A stretch of DNA of 64,000 bases from positions 1 through 64,000 of the forward strand of contig NZ_BDBV01000044.1 in the NCBI RefSeq assembly GCF_001613165.1, written 5' to 3'. The position numbers and the translations under genes are program-made. The notes beneath the pieces are model-generated. The model had not been told where the DNA came from and did no database searches. It was given only the letters and a program-made list of their open reading frames with translations. The stretch comes from Nocardia mexicana NBRC 108244. Its GTDB lineage: Bacteria > Actinomycetota > Actinomycetes > Mycobacteriales > Mycobacteriaceae. The first letter of the stretch is position 1. Every line of letters begins with the position of its first letter. Below, one piece after another: positions 1 to 6,873 of this stretch.

Positions 1-1073
1 CGCGCCGACCGCTCGGCCGGTGCGGGTGGCGGCGGCAGGTCCGGGCGGCCCGTGACCCGCACCGTCAGCTCCGACGGATCCGGGGTGGGCGGCGTATTGC
101 CCGAATAGGCCTGCGGCGCAGGCGGAACCGTCGGGATGGAGGGCTGCGACGGACCGGACTGCCACGACGGCTGCGCCTCGGCACCGGGCCCGCGCGTCGG
201 TGCGTCCGGAAGAGGCGGGCGCGAGCCTGAATGCTGCGGTGGCTGTTCGGGTCCGCGTTGCGGTGCGTCGGGGAGTGGCGGGCGCGAGCCTGAATGCTGC
301 GGTGGCTGTTCGGGTCCGCGTTGCGGTGCGTCGGGGAGTGGCGGGCGCTGTCCCGAATGCGACGGTGCGTCCGGCCCGCGTTGCGGTGCGTCGGGGAGCG
401 GCGGGCGTGAACCCGAATGCTGCGACGGCTGTTCGGGTCCGCGCTGTGGTGCGTCGGGCAGCGGCGGGCGCGAGCCTGAATATTGCGGTGGTTGTTCGGG
501 TCCCCGCTGTGGTGCGTCGGGGAACGGTGGTCGCGGTCCCGAGTGCTGCGGCGGCGCGAAATCACCGCCCGTGGGCGCGGGGGTGGGATGGAAACCGCCG
601 CCCGCGTTCGGATCCGGTGCCGGAGGCATCGTGGGGCCGTGCTGCGCCGGGCCCGGGCCGCCGCCGCGTGGATCATGGTGCGGGGTCCGGAAATCGTCCC
701 TGCCGGGCTGCGGTGGTTGCGGCCGGTCGGGCGCGAGTCCGCCGGAGTGGAATTCGTTGCTCGGCCGGAAGGAGTCCGGTGTGCGGTAATCACCCTGCGG
801 CGCAGCGGTTTCGGGGGCCGGTGGCTGGCCCCAGTCCGTCCGCTCCGGCTCCGGTGCGTCGGGCTTGTCCTTGCGCCAGGTCTTGCGGCGCTTCTTGCCG
901 CCGTCGGGCTCGGGCTTGTCGTCCGGTTTGCGCTTCGAGCGCTTCTTCAGCGCCTGGTCGGGAATGAAGTCCTCGTGCGGCAGGTTCTGGACCGGCGCCT
1001 CATAGCCGGACTGGGAGACATCACTCTCCGAGAGCCAGGGCGGCAGCATCGGAAGATCGTTGTTGCGACTCAC
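1..1073 (-). CDS. Proline-rich repeat protein, N-terminal part (possible EspI/MinD-like ESX accessory protein)
   Basis: This frame stays open from a GTG at 1073 to the window edge, so only the N-terminal ~357 residues are visible. The protein starts VSRNNDLPMLPPWLSESD, has a Lys/Arg-rich patch (KKRSKR, KKRRKTWRKDK) around residues 40-65, then a long Pro/Gly/Gln-rich stretch. That stretch contains five full and one partial 21-residue repeats of the form RPPLPDAPQRGPEQPPQHSG. No catalytic domain is seen before the edge. A Pro-rich repeated N-terminus followed by a MinD-type ATPase domain is the layout of EspI (Rv3876) in ESX-1, and an ESX locus lies nearby, so an EspI-like protein is a reasonable but unproven guess. 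The start has a good RBS (GAGGTGGAG) supplied by the upstream 77-bp element, whose mini-ORF stop overlaps this GTG. Plus-strand ORFs here are shadows. Confidence 0.6.
   Translation of the reverse strand, partial: MSRNNDLPMLPPWLSESDVSQSGYEAPVQNLPHEDFIPDQALKKRSKRKPDDKPEPDGGKKRRKTWRKDKPDAPEPERTDWGQPPAPETAAPQGDYRTPDSFRPSNEFHSGGLAPDRPQPPQPGRDDFRTPHHDPRGGGPGPAQHGPTMPPAPDPNAGGGFHPTPAPTGGDFAPPQHSGPRPPFPDAPQRGPEQPPQYSGSRPPLPDAPQRGPEQPSQHSGSRPPLPDAPQRGPDAPSHSGQRPPLPDAPQRGPEQPPQHSGSRPPLPDAPQRGPEQPPQHSGSRPPLPDAPTRGPGAEAQPSWQSGPSQPSIPTVPPAPQAYSGNTPPTPDPSELTVRVTGRPDLPPPPAPAERSA
200..556 (-). repeat. In-frame 63-bp tandem repeats (one unit 60 bp)
   Basis: Units begin at 200, 263, 326, 386, 449 and 512, giving spacings of 63, 63, 60, 63 and 63 bp. 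The last unit is partial. Each encodes 21 (once 20) residues of the Pro-rich protein. All length changes are multiples of three, so the frame is kept. The two units from 263 and 326 are nearly identical in DNA, suggesting recent duplication. Confidence 0.9.
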
Positions 1074-1147
1074 GACTCCACCTCGCTAACGCTCGGCTCC
1101 GTCGTGCCCCGCGGACGCTGTGTCTTCGGTTCGCTCGCAAGCTCGCT
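1071..1147 (-). repeat. 77-bp MIRU-like element, copy 1
   Basis: First of two 77-bp direct repeats that differ by a single base (G at 1117, A at 1194). On the minus strand the unit encodes a 26-residue mini-ORF (VSELASEPKTQRPRGTTEPS then VSEVES) from a GTG at 1150. Its TGA (1070-1072) overlaps the GTG of the Pro-rich gene at 1073. The end of the unit supplies an RBS (GAGGTGGAG). Length, tandem arrangement and stop/start overlap match what is known of mycobacterial interspersed repetitive units (MIRUs); identity with them is inference. Confidence 0.8.
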
Positions 1148-1224
1148 CACGACTCCACCTCGCTAACGCTCGGCTCCGTCGTGCCCCGCGGACACTGTGT
1201 CTTCGGTTCGCTCGCAAGCTCGCT
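1148..1224 (-). repeat. 77-bp MIRU-like element, copy 2
   Basis: Second copy of the 77-bp element. Its mini-ORF runs from GTG 1227 to TGA 1147-1149, overlapping the GTG at 1150 of copy 1 by four bases (GTGA). One codon differs (TGT for CGT), giving Cys for Arg at residue 12. Confidence 0.8.
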
Positions 1225-1352
1225 CACGACTTCGCCTCGCCACCAGCCGTGTCCATGGCTTGCACGCCCCCGACGTCACCTCGCTCACACTCGGTGACAC
1301 CGTGCGTGCCGCGCGCTGCGCCCACGGCTCGCTGGCTGCGCTCACTCACGAG
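1225..1352 (-). repeat. Diverged, longer third MIRU-like element
   Basis: The minus strand from 1349 begins GTGAGTGAGCGC and follows the pattern of the 77-bp units, including a region reading VSAASEPWAQRAARTVSPS, close to the mini-ORF peptide of the other copies. A 41-residue ORF from GTG 1349 ends in a TGA (1224-1226) that overlaps the GTG of copy 2 by four bases. The chain of overlapping start/stop signals therefore covers three mini-ORFs and the Pro-rich gene. Confidence 0.6.
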
Positions 1353-1531
1353 GCCCCCTGGATCTGCTGGACCGATTACCTGGACAGGCCGTAGTTTACG
1401 CGAGCACCAACGGTGGCGAGGCACGCGCTACCCGGCATCGGCCCGCCCAGCGGTACATGTGTCGAGTGTCGTCTTCCCCACACTAGGCGCCCCGCATTGC
1501 CGTGCAGTTGCGAGATCGGGAACATGACGGA
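1353..1531. other. Divergent intergenic region
   Basis: Lies between the repeat array feeding the Pro-rich gene and the MFS transporter. It must hold the promoters for both directions. No convincing -35/-10 pair was identified. Confidence 0.4.
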
Positions 1532-2794
1532 ATGGCAACCGCAGTCGACCCCGGGGACCGCCTGGACGTGCTCCCGGTCCGACCGATCCACGGGAAGCTG
1601 GTCGCCCTGGTCGGCATGGGCCTGTTCTTCGACCTGTACGAACTGTTCCTCGCGGGAACCATCACCGGTGTGCTGAAGCAACAGCTGCAGCTGTCGACCT
1701 ATGAGCTCAGCGGCATCCTCGCCTCGGCCTTCGCCGGACAGTTCGTCGGCGCACTACTGCTCGGCCGCCTGTCGGACGTGTTCGGCCGCCGCCGGATGTT
1801 CATGATCAACATCGGGCTGTACGCGGGGTTCACGCTGCTGGGTGCGTTCAGCCCGAACGTCTGGTTCCTGATGGCGACCCGCGTCCTGGCCGGTCTGGGC
1901 ATCGGGGCGGAGATGACCCTCTCCGACACCTATCTGTCGGAGGTGGTGCCGCCGCAGGTGCGCGGCCGCATGATCGCCATCGCCTACACGATCGGCTTCT
2001 GCGCCGTCCCGGCCGTCGGCTTCCTGGCCCGCTGGTTGGTGCCGCTGGATCCGCTGGGTGTGGACGGCTGGCGCTGGCTGTTCGTGATCGGCGGCCTCGG
2101 GGCGGCGCTGGTTTTCGTGGCCCGTCGGCACATGCCCGAATCGCCGCACTGGCTGGCCCGGCAGCGCGACGTGCGCAACGCGGAGGCCGCGCCCGCGCCC
2201 TTCCTCGAGATTCTGCGCAAACCGTTCCGCGGGCGCACCGCCCTGTTCTCCGCGGTCATGATCCTGCAGGTGTTCGGCTACTACGGCTTCGGCACGCTGG
2301 CCGTGCTCGTGTTGCAGCACAAGGGCTTCACGGTCGTCAACAGCCTCGGCTACCTGGCCGTCACCTACCTCGGCTACCCGCTCGGGTCGCTGCTGGCGAT
2401 CCCGCTGATCGAGCGCATGGAACGCAAGTACCTGGTGATGGCCGCCACGGCGGTGATGGCGGTGTTCGGCCTGATCTTCGGCTTCGCGACCAGCGTGCCG
2501 CTGATCCTGATCTCCGGTGGCGTGTTCACCCTGGCCAGCAACGTCTTCTCGGACGCGATCCACACCTACCTGCCGGAATCGTTCCCCACCAGCGTGCGCG
2601 GCACGGCCTCCGGCGCCACCTACTCCCTGTCCAAGCTCAGCACCGCGGTCCAGCCGTTCCTGCTGCTCCCGCTCCTGGACAGCCGGGGTTCGGGCGCGGT
2701 GTTCACGGTGATCACCCTCGCGCTGGTGTCGATGATCGTGCTGATCGGGGTGTGGGGACCGGTCACCGGACGCAGACCCCTGGATGCGTACTGA
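1532..2794 (+). CDS. MFS transporter, metabolite:H+ symporter type
   Basis: A 420-residue integral membrane protein with about 12 hydrophobic segments. The first loop carries the MFS signature GRLSDVFGRRRMF. The acidic-aromatic motif FFDLYELFLAG in TM1 is typical of the metabolite:H+ symporter branch (sugar or aromatic/organic acid uptake). A central loop carries RHMPESPHWLARQRD, a motif common in this branch. The substrate is not predictable. I chose ATG 1532; a GTG at 1502 is in frame but would add a non-conserved hydrophilic decapeptide. The gene is monocistronic, upstream of and co-oriented with the ribosomal operon. Confidence 0.85.
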   Translation: MATAVDPGDRLDVLPVRPIHGKLVALVGMGLFFDLYELFLAGTITGVLKQQLQLSTYELSGILASAFAGQFVGALLLGRLSDVFGRRRMFMINIGLYAGFTLLGAFSPNVWFLMATRVLAGLGIGAEMTLSDTYLSEVVPPQVRGRMIAIAYTIGFCAVPAVGFLARWLVPLDPLGVDGWRWLFVIGGLGAALVFVARRHMPESPHWLARQRDVRNAEAAPAPFLEILRKPFRGRTALFSAVMILQVFGYYGFGTLAVLVLQHKGFTVVNSLGYLAVTYLGYPLGSLLAIPLIERMERKYLVMAATAVMAVFGLIFGFATSVPLILISGGVFTLASNVFSDAIHTYLPESFPTSVRGTASGATYSLSKLSTAVQPFLLLPLLDSRGSGAVFTVITLALVSMIVLIGVWGPVTGRRPLDAY

Positions 2795-2812
2795 CCTCGC
2801 ATCGGACCCCAT

Positions 2813-2842
2813 TTGGCCGGGTCGTACATGCACAGGTAGCAT
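2813..2842 (+). promoter_or_regulatory. Possible housekeeping promoter of the infA-rplQ operon
   Basis: TTGGCC (2813-2818) and TAGCAT (2837-2842) are 18 bp apart and resemble SigA -35/-10 boxes. They would give a leader of about 150 nt before infA. Assignment is by eye only. Confidence 0.35.
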
Positions 2843-2999
2843 TGATCGGCGGTGCACCTATCCGCCGGTCGCTCATGTCCGCATGTTACTTCCGGTGAGT
2901 ATGGCACCAGGTGGACGCAAGTGCACGACAAACTGCAGTGAGAGCTAGCCGAAGAGTTGGGCCCAGCCAGGGGCCAGCGTAAACGGGATCGCGGAGGAT

Positions 3000-3221
3000 A
3001 TGGCGAAGAAAGACGGGGCCATCGAGGTCGAGGGTCGAGTTATCGAGCCGCTGCCCAATGCGATGTTCCGGATCGAGCTGGAGAACGGGCACAAGGTTCT
3101 CGCGCACATCAGCGGCAAGATGCGGCAGCACTACATTCGCATCCTGCCCGAGGACCGTGTGGTGGTGGAGCTGTCGCCCTACGACCTGTCCCGCGGTCGC
3201 ATCGTCTACCGCTACAAGTGA
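3000..3221 (+). CDS. infA: Translation initiation factor IF-1
   Basis: A 73-residue S1/OB-fold protein beginning MAKKDGAIEVEGRVIEPLPN, near identical to the actinobacterial family over its full length. It binds the ribosomal A site during initiation together with IF-2 and IF-3. A strong RBS (GGAGGAT) sits just before the ATG. It is the first gene of the alpha operon here, as in other Mycobacteriales. Confidence 0.98.
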   Translation: MAKKDGAIEVEGRVIEPLPNAMFRIELENGHKVLAHISGKMRQHYIRILPEDRVVVELSPYDLSRGRIVYRYK

Positions 3222-3250
3222 CGGCGGCGACGCCGCACGACAACAAAGAC

Positions 3251-3299
3251 TTCCCCGGTCGATAGGCCGGGGAAAACCTGTGTTCACACCCCTGTGAAC
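3251..3299 (+). promoter_or_regulatory. Two stem-loops between infA and rpmJ
   Basis: TTCCCCGG/CCGGGGAA (3251-3258 and 3267-3274, loop 8) is followed by GTTCACA-CCCC-TGTGAAC (3282-3299). The first is followed by AAAACC rather than a T-run. These are likely attenuation or processing structures inside the operon rather than a full terminator. Confidence 0.5.
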
Positions 3300-3319
3300 C
3301 ACAACCAGATTGGACGGAC

Positions 3320-3433
3320 GTGAAGGTTCAGCCGAGCGTCAAGAAGATCTGCGAGAAGTGCAAGGTGATCCGCCGTAACGGGCGGGTCATGGTGATCTGC
3401 GACAACCTGCGCCACAAGCAGCGTCAGGGCTGA
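3320..3433 (+). CDS. rpmJ: 50S ribosomal protein L36
   Basis: A 37-residue protein with a GTG start, MKVQPSVKKICEKC at the N-terminus and HKQRQG at the C-terminus. The zinc-ribbon ligands are present (CEKC, then CDNLRH), so this is the zinc-binding (C+) form. It lies between infA and rpsM as expected. Confidence 0.97.
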   Translation: MKVQPSVKKICEKCKVIRRNGRVMVICDNLRHKQRQG

Positions 3434-3619
3434 GTGCAGGAGCGATCACGGTAGAGCACGAACGCAGTTCGGCTTGACTGAGAAGAAGACCTCCCAGAGC
3501 CAGTCACCGTCGGCGAGCCCGTAAGGGCGGATGGTGACCTACCCCCGGAACGGAGGCCGGGGCCCCACTAGCGGGGATGGACAGGGAGAAGACCTCCGCA
3601 ACGATTAAGGAATCGCCAC

Positions 3620-3991
3620 ATGGCACGTCTGATGGGCGTCGATCTCCCGCGCGAGAAGCGCATGGAGGTCGCACTGACCTACATTTTCGGCGTCGGCCGT
3701 ACCCGCTCGAAGGAGATCCTGGCAGCCACGGGCGTCAGCCCGGACCTGCGTTCGAAGGATCTCACCGACGACGACGTCACCCGGTTGCGCGACTACATCG
3801 AAGCGTCGGAATTCAAGGTCGAAGGTGACCTGCGCCGCGAGGTGCAGGCCGACATCCGTCGCAAGATCGAGATCGGCTGCTACCAGGGCATCCGCCACCG
3901 TCGCCACCTGCCGGTGCGCGGCCAGCGGACCAAGACCAATGCGCGCACGCGCAAGGGTCCGAAGAAGACCGTCGCCGGCAAGAAGAAGTAG
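3620..3991 (+). CDS. rpsM: 30S ribosomal protein S13
   Basis: A 123-residue protein starting MARLMGVDLPREKRMEVALT, with the conserved RGQRTKTNARTRKG segment and a basic C-terminal tail. It sits in the head of the small subunit, contacting the P-site tRNA and 50S bridges. A 186-bp untranslated stretch precedes it with GC-rich inverted segments but no gene. rpsK follows after 9 bp. Confidence 0.98.
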   Translation: MARLMGVDLPREKRMEVALTYIFGVGRTRSKEILAATGVSPDLRSKDLTDDDVTRLRDYIEASEFKVEGDLRREVQADIRRKIEIGCYQGIRHRRHLPVRGQRTKTNARTRKGPKKTVAGKKK

Positions 3992-4000
3992 GGATAACCG

Positions 4001-4414
4001 ATGCCTCCGAAGAGTCGGGCCTCCGGCCCCAAGAAGACCCAGAAGTCGCGTCGCAGGGACAAGAAGAACGTTCCCCACGGCAGCGCGCACATCAAGAGCA
4101 CGTTCAACAACACGATCGTGACCATCACCGACCCGACCGGCAACGTCATCGCGTGGGCGTCGTCGGGTCACGTCGGCTTCAAGGGTTCGCGCAAGTCGAC
4201 CCCGTTCGCCGCGCAGCTCGCTGCCGAGAACGCCGCCCGCAAGGCGCAGGAGCACGGCGTCAAGAAGGTCGACGTGTTCGTCAAGGGCCCGGGTTCGGGC
4301 CGCGAGACCGCGATCCGCTCGCTGCAGGCCACCGGCCTCGAGGTGGGCACGATCTCCGATGTCACCCCGCAGCCGCACAACGGCTGCCGTCCGCCCAAGC
4401 GGCGTCGCGTCTAG
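4001..4414 (+). CDS. rpsK: 30S ribosomal protein S11
   Basis: A 137-residue protein with the S11 hallmarks THIKSTFNNTIVT-like (AHIKSTFNNTIVTITD) and DVTPQPHNGCRPPKRRRV at the C-terminus. It is part of the platform of the small subunit. It lies 9 bp after rpsM and 21 bp before rpsD, in the same transcription unit. Confidence 0.98.
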   Translation: MPPKSRASGPKKTQKSRRRDKKNVPHGSAHIKSTFNNTIVTITDPTGNVIAWASSGHVGFKGSRKSTPFAAQLAAENAARKAQEHGVKKVDVFVKGPGSGRETAIRSLQATGLEVGTISDVTPQPHNGCRPPKRRRV

Positions 4415-4435
4415 CGGGAAGGAAGGTAGAGAATT

Positions 4436-5041
4436 ATGGCTCGTTACACCGGCCCCATCACCCGCAAGTCGCGTCGTCTGCGCGTCGACCTCGTCGGAGG
4501 CGACCAGGCGTTCGAGCGTCGCCCCTACCCGCCCGGCCAGCACGGCCGCGCGCGGATCAAGGAGAGCGAGTACCTGGTCCAGCTGCAGGAGAAGCAGAAG
4601 GCCCGCTTCACCTACGGCGTCATGGAGAAGCAGTTCCGCCGCTACTACGAAGAGGCGAACCGTCGCAAGGGTAAGACCGGCGACAACATGCTGCAGCTGC
4701 TCGAGTCCCGGCTGGACAACGTCGTGTACCGCGCCGGCCTGGCCCGCACCCGCCGTCAGGCCCGCCAGCTGGTGAGCCACGGCCACCTGCTGGTCAACGG
4801 CAAGAAGGTGGACGTCCCCAGCTTCCAGGTCGGCCAGTACGACATCATCGATGTCAAGGAGAAGTCGCTGGCCACGCTGCCGTTCCAGGTGGCGCGCGAG
4901 ACCCACGGCGACCGCCCGATCCCGGGCTGGCTGCAGGTGGTGCCGAACCGGCTGCGGATCCTGGTCCACCAGCTGCCGGAGCGTGCGCAGATCGACGTGC
5001 CGATCAACGAACAGCTCATCGTCGAGTACTACTCGAAGTAA
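4436..5041 (+). CDS. rpsD: 30S ribosomal protein S4
   Basis: A 201-residue protein starting MARYTGPITRKSRRLRVDL. It includes the S4 RNA-binding domain (SRLDNVVYRAGLARTRRQAR, then LVNGKKVDVPS). It is a primary 16S rRNA binder and, in well-studied bacteria, a translational regulator of its own operon. The following spacer holds a hairpin before rpoA. Zinc-binding cysteines are absent (C- form). Confidence 0.98.
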   Translation: MARYTGPITRKSRRLRVDLVGGDQAFERRPYPPGQHGRARIKESEYLVQLQEKQKARFTYGVMEKQFRRYYEEANRRKGKTGDNMLQLLESRLDNVVYRAGLARTRRQARQLVSHGHLLVNGKKVDVPSFQVGQYDIIDVKEKSLATLPFQVARETHGDRPIPGWLQVVPNRLRILVHQLPERAQIDVPINEQLIVEYYSK

Positions 5042-5056
5042 GGCTGAGCGTTGCTG

Positions 5057-5090
5057 GTGGGGATGGAGAGCCTCGGCCGACCATCCCCAC
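5057..5090 (+). promoter_or_regulatory. Stem-loop in the rpsD-rpoA spacer
   Basis: A perfect 10-bp stem GTGGGGATGG/CCATCCCCAC (5057-5066 and 5081-5090) with a 14-nt loop lies 52 bp before rpoA. No T-run follows, so it is more likely an RNA-processing or partial attenuation element that sets rpoA output relative to the ribosomal proteins. Confidence 0.55.
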
Positions 5091-5142
5091 GCCCCAGTTC
5101 GTGGGCGTCAAATAGCGGGCGCCCCTGAAGGAGGAGATCCTC

Positions 5143-6201
5143 ATGCTGATTTCACAGCGACCGACGCTGACCGAAGAGGTCTTGGCGGAGAACCGCTCGA
5201 AGTTCACCATCGAACCGCTCGAGCCGGGCTTCGGCTACACCCTCGGCAACTCGCTGCGGCGCACCCTGCTCTCGAGCATCCCGGGTGCCGCCGTCACCAG
5301 CATCCGCATCGACGGCGTGCTGCACGAGTTCACCACCGTCCCGGGCGTGAAGGAGGATGTCACCGACATCATCCTGAACCTCAAGGGCCTGGTCGTGTCG
5401 TCCGAAGAGGACGAGCCGGTCACCATGTACGTGCGCAAGCAGGGCCCGGGCACGGTCACCGCCGGTGACATCGTCCCGCCGGCCGGTGTCACCGTCCACA
5501 ACCCGGACATGCACATCGCCACCCTGAACGACAAGGGCAAGCTGGAGATCGAGCTCGTGGTCGAGCGCGGTCGCGGCTACGTCCCGGCCGTGCAGAACAA
5601 GGCCTCGGGCGCGGAGATCGGCCGGATCCCGGTGGATTCGATCTACTCGCCGGTGCTGAAGGTGACCTACAAGGTCGAGGCGACCCGTGTCGAGCAGCGC
5701 ACCGACTTCGACCGGCTCATCCTGGATGTCGAGACCAAGAACTCGATCTCCCCGCGGGATGCGCTGGCGTCGGCCGGTAAGACCCTGGTCGAGCTGTTCG
5801 GCCTGGCGCGTGAGCTCAACGTGGAGGCCGAGGGCATCGAGATCGGCCCCAGCCCGGCCGAGGCGGATCACATCGCCTCGTTCGCGCTGCCGATCGAGGA
5901 CCTGGACCTCACCGTGCGGTCGTACAACTGCCTCAAGCGCGAGGGTGTGCACACCGTCGGCGAGCTGGTGGCCCGCACCGAGTCGGATCTGCTGGACATT
6001 CGTAACTTCGGCCAGAAGTCCATCGACGAGGTCAAGGTCAAGCTGCACTCGCTGGGCCTCTCGCTGAAGGACAGCCCGGCCTCCTTCGATCCGTCCAGCG
6101 TCGTCGGCTACGACGCCTCCACCGGAACCTGGAGCGACAGCGGCTCGTTCAGCGACACCGACCACGGCGAGCAGGACTACGCCGAGACCGAACAGCTCTA
6201 G
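5143..6201 (+). CDS. rpoA: RNA polymerase alpha subunit
   Basis: A 352-residue protein. The N-terminal dimerisation/assembly domain includes LGNSLRRTLLSSIPGAAVTS. The C-terminal domain has the HhH DNA/activator-binding region with LDIRNFGQKSIDEVK, which carries the conserved Arg that contacts UP elements. An acidic, flexible tail follows. A GGAGGAGATCCTC leader gives a strong RBS. Confidence 0.99.
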   Translation: MLISQRPTLTEEVLAENRSKFTIEPLEPGFGYTLGNSLRRTLLSSIPGAAVTSIRIDGVLHEFTTVPGVKEDVTDIILNLKGLVVSSEEDEPVTMYVRKQGPGTVTAGDIVPPAGVTVHNPDMHIATLNDKGKLEIELVVERGRGYVPAVQNKASGAEIGRIPVDSIYSPVLKVTYKVEATRVEQRTDFDRLILDVETKNSISPRDALASAGKTLVELFGLARELNVEAEGIEIGPSPAEADHIASFALPIEDLDLTVRSYNCLKREGVHTVGELVARTESDLLDIRNFGQKSIDEVKVKLHSLGLSLKDSPASFDPSSVVGYDASTGTWSDSGSFSDTDHGEQDYAETEQL

Positions 6202-6251
6202 GCCGTACGGGGTGGCAGCCCCGGTTCGGCCTCACACAAGGAGAACCAACA

Positions 6252-6773
6252 ATGCCCAAGCCCAAGAAGGGTGCCCGCTTCGGCGGGTCGGCGTCGCACC
6301 AGAAGGCGATCTTCGCCAATCTGGCCACGGCGCTCTTCGAGCACGGTCGTATCACGACCACCGAGGCCAAGGCCAAGGCGCTGCGCCCGTACGCCGAGAA
6401 GCTTGTCACCAAGGCCAAGGCCGGCTCGCTGGCCGACCGCCGCGAGGTGCTCAAGGTGATCCGCAACAAGGACGTGGTGCACGAGCTCTTCGCGACCATC
6501 GGACCGTCGTTCGAGGGCCGCGAGGGTGGCTACACTCGGATCATCAAGACCATGCCGCGCAAGGGTGACAACGCGCCGATGGCGATCATCGAGCTGGTCC
6601 GGGAGAAGACCGTGACCAACGAGGCCGATCGTGCTCGCCGCGTTGCTGCGTCGCAGAAGGCCAAGGCCGATGCCCCGGTCGAGGACAAGGTCGAAGAGTC
6701 CGCGGAGGAGGCCACCGCCGAGGCGACCGAGGCCGAGGCCCCGGCGGCCGAGGAGAAGGCCGACGAGAAGTAG
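6252..6773 (+). CDS. rplQ: 50S ribosomal protein L17
   Basis: A 173-residue protein starting MPKPKKGARFGGSASHQKAI. The L17 core is followed by a ~50-residue Ala/Glu-rich acidic tail (EEATAEATEAEAPAAEEKAD), which explains its length beyond the ~120 residues of E. coli L17 and is usual in actinobacteria. It is the last ribosomal gene of the operon; a terminator-like hairpin follows. Confidence 0.98.
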   Translation: MPKPKKGARFGGSASHQKAIFANLATALFEHGRITTTEAKAKALRPYAEKLVTKAKAGSLADRREVLKVIRNKDVVHELFATIGPSFEGREGGYTRIIKTMPRKGDNAPMAIIELVREKTVTNEADRARRVAASQKAKADAPVEDKVEESAEEATAEATEAEAPAAEEKADEK

Positions 6774-6778
6774 GACTC

Positions 6779-6814
6779 ATGGCGATGCCGAGCGCTAGCG
6801 AGGCATCGGCATGA
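6779..6814 (+). repeat. Mini-ORF/dyad resembling a decayed MIRU-like element
   Basis: The 11-residue ORF MAMPSASEASA ends in TGA overlapping ATG 6811 (ATGA). It contains CCGAGCGCTAGCGAGG, very close to CCGAGCGTTAGCGAGG of the 77-bp elements at 1071-1224. It also forms a dyad (GATGCC...GGCATC). Confidence 0.4.
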
Positions 6815-6817
6815 GTG

Positions 6818-6852
6818 AGCCCGCCGTCCCCTCCGGGTCGGCGGGCTTCTCT
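6818..6852 (+). terminator. Terminator-like hairpin ending the ribosomal operon
   Basis: A perfect 9-bp stem AGCCCGCCG/CGGCGGGCT (6818-6826 and 6839-6847), loop 12 nt, followed by TCTCTC. It lies between rplQ and truA and inside the longest possible truA reading frame, which argues for a truA start downstream of it. Confidence 0.6.
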
Positions 6853-6873
6853 CATGTTAACCAGGAGATGGCT

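Noticed and set aside
200..556. Possible CRISPR array
   Set aside because: Repeats are directly adjacent with no unique spacers, and they are in frame in a coding region.
65..967. Plus- and minus-strand ORFs of 217-255 residues over the proline-rich gene
   Set aside because: They are frame shadows of the 63-bp repeats. Only the minus frame from GTG 1073 gives a sensible Pro-rich protein with RBS and an upstream coupled element.
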